This document shows, piece after piece, positions 44,421 to 55,735 of a stretch of DNA of 64,000 nt. The notes under the pieces are model-generated. The model searched no databases. It saw only the letters and a program-made list of their open reading frames with translations, and was not told the origin of the DNA. The stretch is from Seminavis robusta. Its lineage: Eukaryota; Bacillariophyta; Bacillariophyceae; Naviculales; Naviculaceae. Position 1 is the stretch's first letter; each line of letters opens with the position of its first letter. The position numbers and the translations under genes are program-made. The stretch is from assembly GCA_903772945.1 (NCBI GenBank), contig CAICTM010000287.1:16768-80767 (forward strand), read 5' to 3'.

Positions 44421-45183
44421 TTATTTCTTCTTTTTGCCCTTGTTTTTCTTTTTGTTGGATGTTGCTGCTTTGGAAGCATTCTTCTTGGCAGCTGCAGCTT
44501 GCGCCGAGCTATTGGCGGCGGCTTGTAGTTTCTTTTGCTCTTCTTGTTTGACCTTTTCTTCCTCTGCCTCTCGCTTTAACCGCTCTATGCGATAGGGTAG
44601 GTCCGGAATGATATTGGCCAACTCTTTCATCAGCAACTTTTTTGGGTTCTCCGTTGTGGCTCCCTCTGGAACAATCATTGTCGTGGGCACATCTACCAGA
44701 ACGCGTCCTGGGTTGTCCCATTGACATGACACATCCCGTGAATAACCTTTGTAGGGTTGTACTGCATGGCGAACACTTAGCTTTTGCAATGCATAGGAAA
44801 TATCCGTTACAGTGGGAGTCGGGACAGACTCTTCCTTCGAGAGACGGCGCCCCATCTTGACTGTTTTGTTGGAGTCAATGTAGGACGGGTAGATGATTTG
44901 AAAACCCGTCAAATCCATCGAGAAGGTTTCCTCTGTCAGGAAATCAGAAGAAAGCGCATCGTAAGATTCGACTCAGAAACACATTTCCAATAGATAACGC
45001 CGATAGATTCTATCTCTGACACTTACGGATGGGCCAAATAACCTGATACTTTCGGTCTGGTTGCGGCGGAAGACGAATCATCTCATCAGCAGGAATTTGC
45101 AAGGCATCCATTGGGTTCATCATGGACGGAGCCTTCGGACCCACCTGCTTGACCCGTACTCGGCCTCCCGACTTCTTTCCCAT
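44421..45183 (-). CDS. SRP19: Signal recognition particle 19 kDa subunit (SRP19)
   Basis: Exons complement(45027-45183) and complement(44421-44932), separated by a 94-bp GT-AG intron, encode 222 residues. The first exon gives a basic start (MGKKSGGRVRVKQV) and KYQVIWPI. The second has the SRP19 core: IIYPSYIDSNKTVKMGRRLS, EESVPTPTVTDISYALQKL, and KGYSRDVSCQWDNPGRVLVD. The C-terminus is Glu/Lys-rich, then Ala-rich, and ends in a Lys run (NKKKNKGKKKK), as is common for SRP19. The protein binds helices 6 and 8 of the SRP RNA and lets SRP54 join, in nucleolus and cytosol. The splice was fixed by joining C to AG in frame (WPI-Q-ETFS). It is somewhat longer than the human protein (144) because of both extensions. 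Confidence 0.93.
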
Positions 45184-46276
45184 CTTTGTACTTGGTTATC
45201 AGTTCGTACTTAATGGTGAGGTAGAGGAAGCTAAGGCTATTACTGCACTTGACTGCTTGGAATGGGGCGCCCATGGTGCCATGGTCGAGGTCAACGGCCA
45301 ACCGAGATTACGATTTCGACGTGAACCCAGATCGCGCGAATGCGTCACACTCGTGACTCGATCATGTTTTGCTTAATCGACGCTTGCAGCTCTTGAAATG
45401 TATATTCCTCCCTTGATATTAAGATGTCTATAAGTTCACCCGAACCCTGAAGGCATCTTAGCAAAAACTCAAATATCTGCACTGAGAAGTCTTTCTTAGC
45501 ATTTTGTTAAAATTCAGGGTCCCAAGGCAACATCTTAGCTTTCTTGCCATTTCTATTGACCATACTAGTAGTATGGTACACACCAACCTTGCTATTCTGC
45601 TTCCCACCTTACTGAACGCGCCCCTAGGAGAAGAGAGGAAAGAGCAGTGTATCATCCGCCGGAGGCAAAATTTTTTACTTTTGGTACAAGTTTTTAAGGC
45701 ATTTTGTTGTAAAAAAGTGTCCTTGTATCATCTCTCAATCTCTTATGTGCCCAAGGGAGAGTGCTTACTGGCTATCTTATCTCTAGCGCAGATCTGAGTG
45801 TCTCAAGTATCTTAATTAACATCCCAGCAAATCTCAGTACTCGAAATCTTATCTCCGACTCTCTTAATGTCAAGGGAGGAGTGTACACATACTATGTACT
45901 AGTACTAGTACCCCGCATCGTTTGGGAAATGGTTGTAGCACATACATGTACTAGCTAGCTAGCTAGAAACGTCGTGTGGGTTTGCTGCATCAAACCTTCC
46001 AGCCTTCGTGTTTTAAAACAAACTGCACCCAACATCGCTTCTTGTTCCCATACCCACATGTACCTACAGCATTGGGCTAGCTAGCTAGTGCAGTTCAATT
46101 GACCCTATTACATCGTACTGAGATATTCTCAAATGATTTTCGTGCAGGTTTCGGTATTGGTATCGGTATCCTCATCCGTACTCATCAAGAAAGTATCATA
46201 TCCAGGTAGCAGAAGTGCTTTCAAACAAACCATCCTCACGCTTCAGTCCATCCACTAACAAACTTCAAACTTCACC
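45184..46276. other. Gene-free spacer, palindrome-rich
   Basis: About 1.1 kb. It contains ACTAGTACTAGTAC (45898-45911), TACATGTAC then CTAGCTAGCTAGCTAG (45943-45966), and CTAGCTAGCTAG at 46077-46088. No ORF here looks coding. Confidence 0.45.
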
Positions 46277-47314
46277 TCACCTTGCAAACAAAGCTGCCAC
46301 AGTGTCTTGTAGAAAAAGGTGCAAAGCTGCTGGTTTCGCAGAAACCCTGGCCAGTAAAACTGGCCAAAGAGAAGGAGGCAAGGCCAGGAGATCTCTTGGC
46401 TGATCAACTGTATTCCGGCGAAGGAATCGATTGATATCCAGCTGCTGATTGATCTTAGATAGATCCAGAGCCCTGCTACTATTGGAACTTCCATCATGTT
46501 TCCTCATCTCCAGAAACAACAAGCTCAGGTTATGCTTCAACCCCTTTTGGACCAGTGTCTTGACTGTCATCTCACGAGTGATGGGGGATCCAAGGTAGTG
46601 GCGGTTGTAGGAAAGGTCAAGCTTTTCCAAAGAGGGGCTTGTGCGGATAATCTTTGCAATACAGTTGGCACTGTCACTTCGTAGATCGCAGTCCACAAGT
46701 TTCAATGTCTTGAGGGACGACACGGCTTCCTGAAGAATCTGTGCTCCGTCGACGCCAATAGGGTAGTTGGCAATCTCTAAATAGTCCAGCTCGACAATGG
46801 TGTTTCGTGGATTCTGACCTTCCAAGTTTTCGCCAACATTGCCATCTTGATTGTCATTGTCTCCCTCCAGCACGGGAACTGATGGATGGTCTGTCATGGT
46901 CAAACCTGATCGAATAGTTTCCGAGATGGTATCTCGGTTGATGCGCAGGATTCGTGCATTATAGTTCTTGAGGCTCAAGCGAGTGATTCCCGCAAGGCGA
47001 CAGCAGAGAATGGCCGCGAGGAGGGTATTAGTGTCTTGCAAACAAACAAATTCCAGCTCTTCCATGAGAACATTTCCTTCCCGACGCATCTTGAACAGCG
47101 TTGTTTGCAGCAGTTGTAGTCCCACTGAAGAAATTCCACTGCGAAGAGCCAATTTCCGAACTACCAAAGGTGATGTTGGATTCGAAAGAGCTTGGCAGAA
47201 ATGAGTGATCACCGAATCTCTCGAGCTGTGCTTTATCTGCACGGTCTCATGAGTGTACAGTTGATCCAGATTACGCCTCAAGCCAGCCTCGGCTTGATCT
47301 TCCAATCCATCCAT
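46277..47314 (-). CDS. Leucine-rich-repeat protein
   Basis: I use the ATG at 47314 (345 residues); the frame is open 20 codons more to the left without an ATG before a stop. Leucine-rich repeats appear as VVRKLALRSGISSVGLQLLQ, LEELEFVCLQDTNTLLAAIL, ITRLSLKNYNARILRINR, VELDYLEIANYPI, LKTLKLVDCDLRSDSANCI and LEKLDLSYNRHYLG. This spacing resembles the RNI-type LRRs abundant in Seminavis-like diatoms. The C-terminus (RDLLALPPSLWPVLLARVSA) matches a conserved tail often found on these proteins. Such repeats bind protein partners, and no catalytic domain is present, so a specific role cannot be given. Confidence 0.75.
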   Translation of the reverse strand: MDGLEDQAEAGLRRNLDQLYTHETVQIKHSSRDSVITHFCQALSNPTSPLVVRKLALRSGISSVGLQLLQTTLFKMRREGNVLMEELEFVCLQDTNTLLAAILCCRLAGITRLSLKNYNARILRINRDTISETIRSGLTMTDHPSVPVLEGDNDNQDGNVGENLEGQNPRNTIVELDYLEIANYPIGVDGAQILQEAVSSLKTLKLVDCDLRSDSANCIAKIIRTSPSLEKLDLSYNRHYLGSPITREMTVKTLVQKGLKHNLSLLFLEMRKHDGSSNSSRALDLSKINQQLDINRFLRRNTVDQPRDLLALPPSLWPVLLARVSAKPAALHLFLQDTVAALFAR

Positions 47315-47976
47315 TGTCAGCACTGTCGATCCGTCACTTTTTACTCCGTACAGCTTTTGCGGTCTCCGGGTCAATGTTTATGATGTTGATGTTATGATTC
47401 CAAAAAGACAGCACACGGATCTCTTCGGAACTCAGAACAACAAACAATTCAAAGCAACCCACGTCTTGGAATATAATCCTGTAGAGCTGTAATGTTAAGC
47501 ACTCCATCCAGGATCAATTCATATGCCTCCTGGCTCGTCTCCGTTTCCATAAATCTTTTATTACCAACACCTAACTCGCTTTATTGAAACAGTATTCGCG
47601 CGCTCCGCGCGCTCATCCCTTTCTCTGCTTCGCCCCGATCCCTCATTCATGCGAAAAATGTGAAGAACGCAAGGCGACTTTCATGTGCATGTACATGCGT
47701 TGACTGTATCCCGTCAATACAATACTAGTCGAATACGTAGACTTCTACAGAGGCCTCTAAGTAATGCACGCGGGGTATAATTCAAACCTCCACTCCCCAT
47801 CGGTACCCTTACCCCTAAAAGCAAATCGTCTCCGGGAGACGAAATATCGTACAGTCGTACCGGTACCCAAGGCAGCAGCCCAGCAGCAACTCCGAAAAAC
47901 AAAACTAGCTAGACTATTAGTAGTACATGTAGAATTTCTTGGCGTCTCATTATTGCCAACCACGCCACCATGAGCC
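47315..47976. other. Spacer with a GC-rich hairpin
   Basis: No gene. A perfect 6-bp-arm palindrome (GCGCGCTCCGCGCGC) occurs at about 47597-47611. TACATGT-type palindromes lie near 47689 and 47921. Confidence 0.4.
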
Positions 47977-49267
47977 ATGAGTGACGACAAACAACTAGCT
48001 CGATCTTCCGACACTTTGAATGACAGGGCCGCAAAGAGAAGCAAACAAACCCGCTACTGTTTTCCGGGACGTCATCAGAATGGTGCCGCTATTTTAATAA
48101 TGTGTATCGAAAGTTACGCGGCTATCGCGACAACAGTTTGTTTCTAGAAAAGCTGTTTAACGCTGAGGAAACTGCGATATGTTTTACGCGTCCTATGCAA
48201 CTTGGGAAAACCACACTATTTTCGCTAGCGGACGAACTCTTCTCCATCAACAAAGAATCGAACGTGAACACCGATTTGGGTTATTCTGTGGGGGAGGACG
48301 ATCAAAACCATTGGTACATCCTCCGGCTGGACTTTGGCTCCGTTTGCCCTTCCAGGTTTGAAAACAATAATGAGGAAGAAGAATGGGTGCAACGCTGCAA
48401 ACGGCTGGACGATGAAACCGCTTGTTGTATCAAGATGAAAGTCATTGTTCTCTTGTTGAACAATCCGCAACTCGAGCAAAACTTCCAACAAGTTTCCCTA
48501 GGGGTGGAAATCAAGGACGAAAGCATTGCTAATGTGATTCGCACTTTGGGGACTGCGGTGCAACAGGATAAAGGGTGTCTGCTAATTCTTGTTTACGAGT
48601 ATGACCAGCCGGTCTGTGAGGATCTGTTGCAATTGATTCCGCTTCACGGGGAGAGGCTCTACGAACGAATCCAACAACAGATCAAGTTGTGCTTTTCGGA
48701 GTATTTTGCATTCTTCCGGTCGGTCAAGGTTCTACTGGAGGAGGTATCCCATGCCAAAATTTGGCTCACAGGCATCACGCCCATTGGTATAAGAGAAATG
48801 AGTGGGCTCAACATTGAAGATTTAATGTACCAGGCACACATGGTGGACGCTGTTGGACTTACAGAGGTGGATGTGGAGCGCATGCTGCAGGATGCCTACG
48901 CGCATGCGCCCTTCAAGGAGGGAGAGCTGGAGCTGGCGAGCGAAGACTTCGCTCAAGCGCAACTTCAAAAACCTTCGGTTTCCACAGAGTCAGTCTCTGT
49001 ATCACGCCGGACTTGTCAATCACATGATGAATATCTTGCTGGATCCAACAAAGGAAACGAAATGACGAGAATTCTTATCCACTGGTAAGGTGCCAGAGGG
49101 TTTGGCGCGGGAGCCGGTTCCGTCGTCGCTGTTCAACGTCTTGTGCAATGCCAAGAACCTACACCCAGTGGCAAACAAATTGGCTAATGGGGAGACAGTT
49201 TAAGGACCGAGATATAAGATCAAGGAGCAGTTGAGTTTGGAGAATCTCTTGCAAGAAACGATCCCTA
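47977..49267 (+). pseudogene. AAA-ATPase-like protein (PF09820 type), broken
   Basis: A start MSDDKQLARSSDTLND lies at 47977. After a frame change near 48055 the reading continues as WCRYFNNVYRKLRGYRDNSLFLEKLF, then a P-loop-like RPMQLGKTTLFS, and a Walker-B-region LILVYEYDQPV where the family expects a V/I-D-E-Y-D pattern. After GLTEVDVERML there is another frame change near 48960, since LYHAGLVNHMMNILLD is read in a different frame. The family C-terminus (VPEGLAREPVPSSLFNVL, then LENLLQETIP) follows with a TAA near 49200, and is cut at 49267 by the copia LTR. These AAA-ATPase-like genes are multicopy in diatoms and behave like mobile passengers. This copy is dead. Confidence 0.78.
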
Positions 49268-49832
49268 TGAATTCCAGTTAGGAACTCAGCTGGTAGGTGC
49301 ACAAGAGCTGGGATGGAGAGCCCTGTTTGGTGGAGATCTCCTTCCACTGGCGCTGGAAGGGCCAGCCACAAGGCTGGCAGCCAATGCTATTCAATCACTG
49401 TGGAAGCAATGATTGAACAGTCTAATTGCTCAATACCCTGGCACTGCCATACAGATCCTGTCTACTGCAGACTCTACTTGTGCTGTTGGGTCTGTCTCTA
49501 GGTCAACTATCCTTTCATACTTCTTCTTCTTTAAACTATAATATGAACACAAACTCTGATTTGCGTGAAACTCTCCAGCCATGCAGGATACAGATCCATG
49601 CATCTTTTGGCTGGTATATACCAAGCTATCTTTCTAGTAGATAGGTCATGGCTGAGGAACTGCATTCCTTCCTTGCAGAGGAACTCTATGTCCTTACAGC
49701 TGTTCCTATCTTGTCTGATGGTGACACAGCTCATTGACTGAAAGAGTGTAAAGATGCAGCAGCGATCTTTCCACCAGACTGGCCAGCACAGCTGCGCCGC
49801 ACCCAATAATATGGCTCCTATGGCATAATCCA
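49268..49832 (-). repeat. 3' LTR of the copia element
   Basis: 565 bp, aligning throughout with 53427-53992 with scattered substitutions and short indels. Divergence between the two LTRs appears as several differences per 100 bp by eye, so the insertion is not recent. Confidence 0.8.
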
Positions 49833-51239
49833 TCGCTCCCCACCATTGGGGTCATGGATGGGTGCCAACAAGCTTGCACATCATGGGGCTTCCCTCGATA
49901 CTTCATGAACTGGGAGCATCTGACTCTCAGTGTGGACTTGGTCGCATACTCAGGGGTTACCAACCCTCTTGAATACATCAAGGTGTCCATTGCTGAGTAC
50001 CACTTGCACATTGGGAGGGGCATCACATGGCTTGTGATCAACCTCCAGTCGTGTTCAGGAGAGAAAGGGTGCATTGGCATTGTCCATTTGACCGTCAATT
50101 GGGATCTCTTCTGGTCTCCCCATACTTGCATCACCTCATTGGCTTAGGAGGTATCTGTCTATTCCCCATAAGGGCCAGTGAAACAATCTGGGCCATAACT
50201 GTTATCTGGAGCCCTCAACTGGTAGTTAGGTGACAGTTGTCATCCTATGAGTGGGACTGGTTGTCCTATCATCAATATTGCCTCAGCTAAAGGCAACACC
50301 TCGTAGACGTCTCCTCAATTTACCATCTCCTTACATGGGTTCAAAAGAATCCCGTCCAGAGACAGGACTAACTTGGTGCTTGCTTGGGTATGACCGTGCA
50401 GGTCCTGTCACATGACATGGCAGTGGCTCATCCCACAGCCATAGCTTGGGTGGGTGTTGCCTGCCCGACTGCTTCACCTTGGCTGAGGTGACACAGTGTA
50501 AGTTCTCCCCATCACCGAAAGTGAAGGGAGTGCCATCAGGGCGGGAGGGTGGGAGTCACCAAAACATGTTTTCACAAAACGTTGTACTGGAATACTATCC
50601 TGGAGATGACAAGTTTAGCACAAACACTTGTCATACTGGGCCATGTCCTGCGGAAGGTTAGCCCCTATGAGGGTGGCATGCTACCCGCAGCATGGGGGTG
50701 CCTGGGTACCTTGGGCTAACCAGTGCGACACAAACACTAGTTGCCCAGGCAAAATCCGTCTTGGACTTGCCTTGAGGGCTGCAGTCACCACATTGCCATC
50801 TGGAGGATCTAAGGCGTCCCCGACTGCTGGTCAGCTTCGCTCTTCGGATCCACCAGGTCTGACTCTGGGTTTGACGGTGGGCTTCATCAGGACTCTCTTG
50901 TCAGCGACAGAGAGCCTGTACCAAATCTGGCGTCCATTGTGGATAGCTGAGACCAGACTGGTCAGAAGGCGTGGAACTTTACACTGCTCCCCATCACCCT
51001 ATGTCTCGTCTTGCCAATGTCGGCTATGTTGGCTAGACGTGAGCATCAGTCTCTTCGGTTGATTTCAAAGAATGTGGCGGCATTCAGTAGCACCTCTTGT
51101 ACCCGTCGTATGTAAACGATCATGATGTCCCTCGCGACATATTCTCTCATGTTCACGGCAGAAATGTCGTTCAAGGTGGGGACACCAGTGAAGGCCCGCT
51201 ATAAGAACAACTTCTGTATACCATCAGTGAGCCTATCAC

Positions 51240-52120
51240 TGGAGTCTCTTGGCCATCATTGTATCGGGTAACAACTGTGTCAACTTGACAATGAAGTCCA
51301 CTGCGGAACCTTGCTCCTCTGGGCTGTATTGCACACTAGTCAGCCATGTGAGTGTCTCCACATGATCCAGAGAACCTGCTACTGACAAGTGAGCGTCCTG
51401 GACAAGCTCAACGAGAATGGCAAAAGCAGTCAGAGTCATGGAAGTGGGACCTCACGATTACCTTTCCATTGGTGGTCTGCACTGTCTTCTGGAAAACAGC
51501 GTAGAACCAATGATTCATTCGTATGAGTTCATCCATGGACTCGGTGCTGCTTGGGACGTAGTCGGCATCAAAGATCTTATAAAACCCTTGACCTCTAGCC
51601 ATAGTGATAAAGGACTTCATACCACTGGTCGAAGTCCTTGTTGGATTTGAGGGTAGGGTAGGCCGTGGCATCCGGCTTGGCACGAAAGGGCTTGCCTGGA
51701 AGGCCTGTGTTGCCACTTCTCCACCACCTCTGGGACTTGGAAGACCACCATTGCCATCAGGGGTGGGAATGAAGGCTGACTTCCTTCTTGGCTTCTCCGG
51801 TTGATCAGTAGGTTGGCCGACTGCTTCTTCTTGGCTTCTCCATATCAGTAGGTTGGCTGGCTGGAGGGATGGCTGAGTGTACTGGTGTTTGGATGATGTG
51901 GGCCTAATAGGTATGGCTGATAGGCTGCTGAAGACACAGGTTTGTGTAGTTGGGTATCTCACTGAATAGGGTGTTGGTGGGATGCCGTGATGTGATGGTA
52001 TGATTGGTGTTGGTTGGGGATATACCTCCCCATTGAGGGCCCATACTTGGCTCCCAGCGAACCTCCAGTAGGGGAAGTGGCAACATCGTGGCAACTTTGG
52101 CGTTGGATGGATGACCAAGA
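51240..52120 (-). pseudogene. Copia-like Gag (capsid) remnant
   Basis: On the minus strand, a Pro/Gln-rich leader runs into MARGQGFYKIFDADYVPSS, then LIRMNHWFYAVFQKTVQTTN and GKVIVRSH, which resemble the capsid of diatom copia (CoDi-type) elements. After a shift of frame near 51420, AFAILVELVQDAHLSVAGS and LTWLTSVQYS continue the domain. More N-terminal polar material lies in other frames up to about 52770. A short downstream patch (VQEVLLNAATFFEI, about 51060-51110) extends the capsid. Frameshifts prevent a complete protein. The family call rests on the pattern of an aromatic helix followed by a threonine- and lysine-rich T.GK..V motif. Confidence 0.65.
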
Positions 52121-53426
52121 GGGTCTACTAACATCACCAAAAAGCTCTGTTCCAACATTGCCTGGTTCTGAATCGGTCTCCTAGCCTTAATCTCAGTGGC
52201 TAGGCTTGTGTGATAAACCAGGTGTGCAGGGAGTGGAGTATAAGTGGATGGGATGAACCAAGCTGATTGGTATTGTGGCCTTGTGGTGGGGCCAAGGGAT
52301 GCTTGGTTCATTTGTTTCATTTTCTTCAATGCTATTGCCAGTTGGTGGTCTGATCATTAAAGGGTAACACCTTGGTGGGCTGGTGGGGAAGGAGTCACAA
52401 TTGGGAGGCCCTGACTGGTAGGCACAGGGGGGTCCACAGGTGTCCTTCCATGGGGTGGAACTGGATGCGGGGGTCCTGCAGTGGTGACCTGTTGGTGTTA
52501 CCAGTGCTTATTGCTAGATGTGTGGTGTAACACCAATGGCAGGCGGGCCTGTTTTGTTGTTGCTTTCTTCTTCTGGAGCATGGTTGTTGGTGCGCTGGCT
52601 GAGTGTGGTGTGGTGTAGAGGTGTTGTTGTAGTAAATCCAAATGTGACTTGAGGTCTGCACTGTGTCAATGACTACATTGAGGTTGCTTGACACTCTGTT
52701 ACCCTTGGATTGCTTTGAAACCGACTGGAAGGTGTTCCTGTGGTGTTGTGAGTTACTCTGTATCCACACCTCGAATCAACACGTATCTTCAACACGTATC
52801 TTCCGAGTTGGGAATTCCGAGGAAAATGTGAGGCGACTCGAGTGTGCCGGCTTGCTTTGGAACAGAGGTACGTTCCAAGTGACGTCTTCTCGTTACCGGT
52901 TTTGTGAGTACCGTGTGAGTACCGTTCCCTTGACCGCAGCAGCCTCCGGAGGCACGACTGAGATAATCAGTAGTAGCTTTCCGTACGAAAAATGAAGGAT
53001 CGACAATGGATGATATTCCGCTATCGGCCGTCGAACTAGCCGATTAACAAGAAACTGGCTGGACTATCCTCTCAAGCACCCTCAGGTTAGTAGGTTACCC
53101 TTGGTTTGGTCACTACGGTCCAGTGGTTTGCGTCGTCGCTCGCTGATGTGCTTTCGTCGCGATTTTCTTGTTGTGAATCAGGATGCTTTCCACTCGCCGA
53201 TCTCGAAAGGTAGGCGACTGGTAGGAAGATAGTCGTTTGTATCTTGTAGAGGATCCTTGGTTATTGGACCATGGGTACCTCCTCAAACGGTCGCGATTCC
53301 AGTTTTCGTCGTTCACCGTGTCGCGGTTCAATTTTCGCCTTCCTCTCCTCCTCTCTCTCTCTTCGTCCTCGACGATTTCCACACCTAGCCACTCTTGTGC
53401 GTGTCTATGCGACTCTGTTAATCCTA

Positions 53427-53992
53427 TGAATTCCAGGTAGGAACTCAGCTGGTAGGTGCACAAGAGCTGGATGGAGAGCTCTGTTGGTGGAGATCTCCTT
53501 CCACTGGCGCTGGAAAAGGCCAGCCCAAGCTGGCAGCCAATGCTATTCAATCACTGTGGAAGCAATGATTGAACAGTCTAATTGCTCAATACCCTGGCAC
53601 TGGCCATACAGGATCCTGTCTACTGCAGAGCTCTACTTGTGCTGTTGGGTCTGTTCTCAGGTCAACTACTTCTTCATTACTTCTTTAAACTATAATATAA
53701 ACACAAACTCTGATTTTGCGTGAAACTCCATCCTCCATGCAGGATACAGATCCATGCATCTCTTTTGGCTGGTATATACCAAGCTATCTTTCTAGATAGG
53801 TCATGGCTGAGGAACTGCATCATCCCTCCTTGCAGAGGAACTCTATGTCCTCTACAGCTGTTCCTATCTTGTCTGATGGTGACACAGCTCATTGTACTGA
53901 AAGAGTGTACAGATGCAGCAGCGATCTTTCCACCAGACTGAGCCAGCACAGCTGCGCCGCACCCATGATATGGCTCCTATGGCATAATCTCA
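53427..53992 (-). repeat. 5' LTR of the copia element
   Basis: 566 bp, the partner of 49268-49832. The 13 bases shared next to its left end (TGAATTCCAG) define the TG/CA terminus on that side. Confidence 0.8.
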
Positions 53993-53995
53993 TCG

Positions 53996-54065
53996 TCAGT
54001 CATGAGTCGAACTCAAACCCTATCTAGGATCGAGTCGCGAATAAGGCTAAGAGCCGTGTATTGCA
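53996..54065 (-). repeat. 70-bp gypsy LTR end, detached
   Basis: Identical over 70 of 70 bases to 4117-4186, the outer end of the gypsy LTR in the first nest. It starts three bases after the copia LTR and stops exactly at the LTR terminus, with the RNase H fragment beginning next. No other gypsy sequence is attached. Confidence 0.9.
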
Positions 54066-55470
54066 CCAGCCCTTGATGCTCCTACCACCCTCATCAGGGC
54101 AAGTGTTCTTCGGGGGAACAACTCTACCCAACTTCTGCTTAGGAATACTGGTACACACATCACACCAACTCCACCACCTCCCACCGATACCCTTCTGAGT
54201 CTCATCACACACCTCCCTCCAGACTTAAAATGGGTTATTGATCATTTCCAAGTCTGACAACGGGTTTGTCCCTGACCCCAACAACCAATCATTTGACTTG
54301 ACACATGCCCTATGGATGCACATCCAGCAAAGCCATGTGACATTTGAGACGGAACACATCGACGGGCACATGGATGACCATACAGGTCATGAATTGAGCC
54401 CCCTTGAAGCTCTCAACGTGCGCATGGACGCCAAAGCCAAAGAGTACTGGACTGATATTGTCAATGCGAACCCATTTGGGTCTCCCTCCCATCACTCCAT
54501 CGGAGGGGAAGGTTGGTCAATTTGGCATAATCAGCGGAAACTTGCATCACCAAACCGACAAGCGTTGTTGGACCTGATCTGCCTCCCTGGCATTGAAGAA
54601 TACTGGATCTCAGATCACTATCTTGCCCCTGCAAGACTGTCCCCTGAAGCATTCCAGCTGGTTGACTGGGACGTATGCGGAAGACTGATGAAAACTCTAC
54701 CGTTGGGCATGCGCAGATGGTGTACCAAACACGCTTATGAGAATTGTGGAGTGGGAATTACCCTCAAGCATTGGCAAAAACAAGACGATGACCATTGCCC
54801 ACGTTGTGGAGCACCAGAAGACACTACATATGTCCTACTATGTCATGCTGAGGGATTTGATGAAGTATGGAGCGCTCACATGTTAGAGCTGGCTTCTGCT
54901 TTTGGGGAGCTTCACACTCCTCCTTGACCTTCACATAGCACTGGTTGACCGCCTCAACAGTTGGTGCAACTCCCTCCCATTGCTCCCCAACCCCCAGTGA
55001 GGTGCCACCCTTACTCAACTTATTGTCTCCCAATGCCAGATTGGATGGAAGAACTTCTTGGAAGGTCTACCCTGAATCCGTTTTGTCCAGTATATGGATT
55101 CCTTCTACAGACGAGAAGGATACTCCATCACTGGTACCACTTGGACTTCCAAAATCCTTTGCAAAACCCACATGATGGCTTGGAGCTTATGGGAACATCG
55201 GAACAAAATTCTACACGACGACCAAAAGCCCCGTCAGAAACAAGCCCTCAACCTGTTACACCAAGCAATCGCCAATGAGCACATCAAAGGTGCCAGGGGA
55301 CTCCCCTCCTGTTATCACCATTACTTCAAACACTCACTCATTTCCCTTCTCACAAAACCAAAGTCCTACAAACAGTCCTGGCTTCAAGGGCTACACATTG
55401 TCCGCGATAGAGAAACTAGACATGCCCACCAAATCACTGAAGATAGAAGGAATTCCAGACTCTATTAGTG
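54066..55470 (+). pseudogene. Retroelement tail: RNase H and zinc-knuckle region
   Basis: The open part 54238-54927 reads TFETEHIDGHMDDHTG then LEALNVRMDAKAKEYW, an RNase H C-terminal pattern like the HVKGHQD of retroelements. It continues with GMRRWCTKHAYENCGVG and CPRCGAPEDTTYVLLCHAEG, the zinc-binding tail seen after reverse transcriptase in some non-LTR-type elements of diatoms. Upstream, LRASVLRGNNSTQLLL is in a different frame. Downstream, after one or more shifts, MMAWSLWEHRNKILH and KSYKQSWLQGL continue to a stop near 55468. No reverse transcriptase domain is present. It is a 5'-truncated, frameshifted copy. Confidence 0.7.
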
Positions 55471-55566
55471 GTGTGCCACAGGACGCCTCTAACTTCTTCA
55501 TCATCTCTCCCTTGAACCACCTCAGAACCAACCCAATCCGTCTTTTCAAAGACACCATTAGCACAT

Positions 55567-55735
55567 GGCCTTAGCGTGCCATACCCCAAGGAAGGCCTTA
55601 GCGTGCATTCCCAAAGAAACAACAACCTTGTATGGAACATCTTTAGGGGCCTTAGCGAGCCCATAACCCTTCTACTCGAACAGGGGGCCAGAAGTGCCCC
55701 CTGTCATTTTGAGTGAAGTAAAAGAAAGCCCTCGG
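55567..55735 (+). repeat. Retroelement 3' tail with repeats and hairpin
   Basis: Three copies of GGCCTTAGCG(T/A)GC lie at 55567, 55594 and 55648, followed by a perfect 8-bp-arm hairpin (arms 55681-55688 and 55696-55703, 7-nt loop). The tail directly follows the broken ORFs. I infer it is the 3' untranslated end of that element. Confidence 0.55.

Larger units (their letters stand above)
49268..53992 (-). mobile_element. Ty1/copia-type LTR element, Gag only
   Basis: Direct repeats of about 565 bp flank a 3.6-kb interior. In minus orientation the LTR begins TG and ends GGAATTCA, and a purine tract (GTGGGGAGCGA) abuts the left-hand 3' LTR. The interior encodes a copia-like Gag but no protease, integrase or RT that I can find, so it depends on another element (a non-autonomous derivative) or lost pol. 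It interrupts the AAA-ATPase-like pseudogene at 49267. I find no matching 5-bp target duplication at its two flanks, and the right flank is a gypsy LTR scrap, so the locus has been rearranged since insertion. Confidence 0.75.

Noticed and set aside
47597-47611. GC-rich hairpin as a transcription terminator
   Set aside because: Intrinsic terminators of this kind are bacterial; in a nuclear eukaryotic context it is just a palindrome.
49854-50147. Plus-strand ORF of 97 residues in the copia interior
   Set aside because: It is antisense to the element interior and matches nothing; the interior reads on the minus strand.
50628-51062. Plus-strand ORF of 144 residues
   Set aside because: It also lies antisense inside the copia element, starts without clear context and has no recognisable domain.
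49263-53997. Target-site duplication for the copia element
   Set aside because: The five bases outside the left LTR (CCCTA) and the right LTR (TCGTC) do not match, so I did not annotate one.
54118-54212. Minus-strand ORF near 54024-54212
   Set aside because: The plus strand reads as retroelement sequence (LRASVLRGNNSTQLLL) across the same bases.
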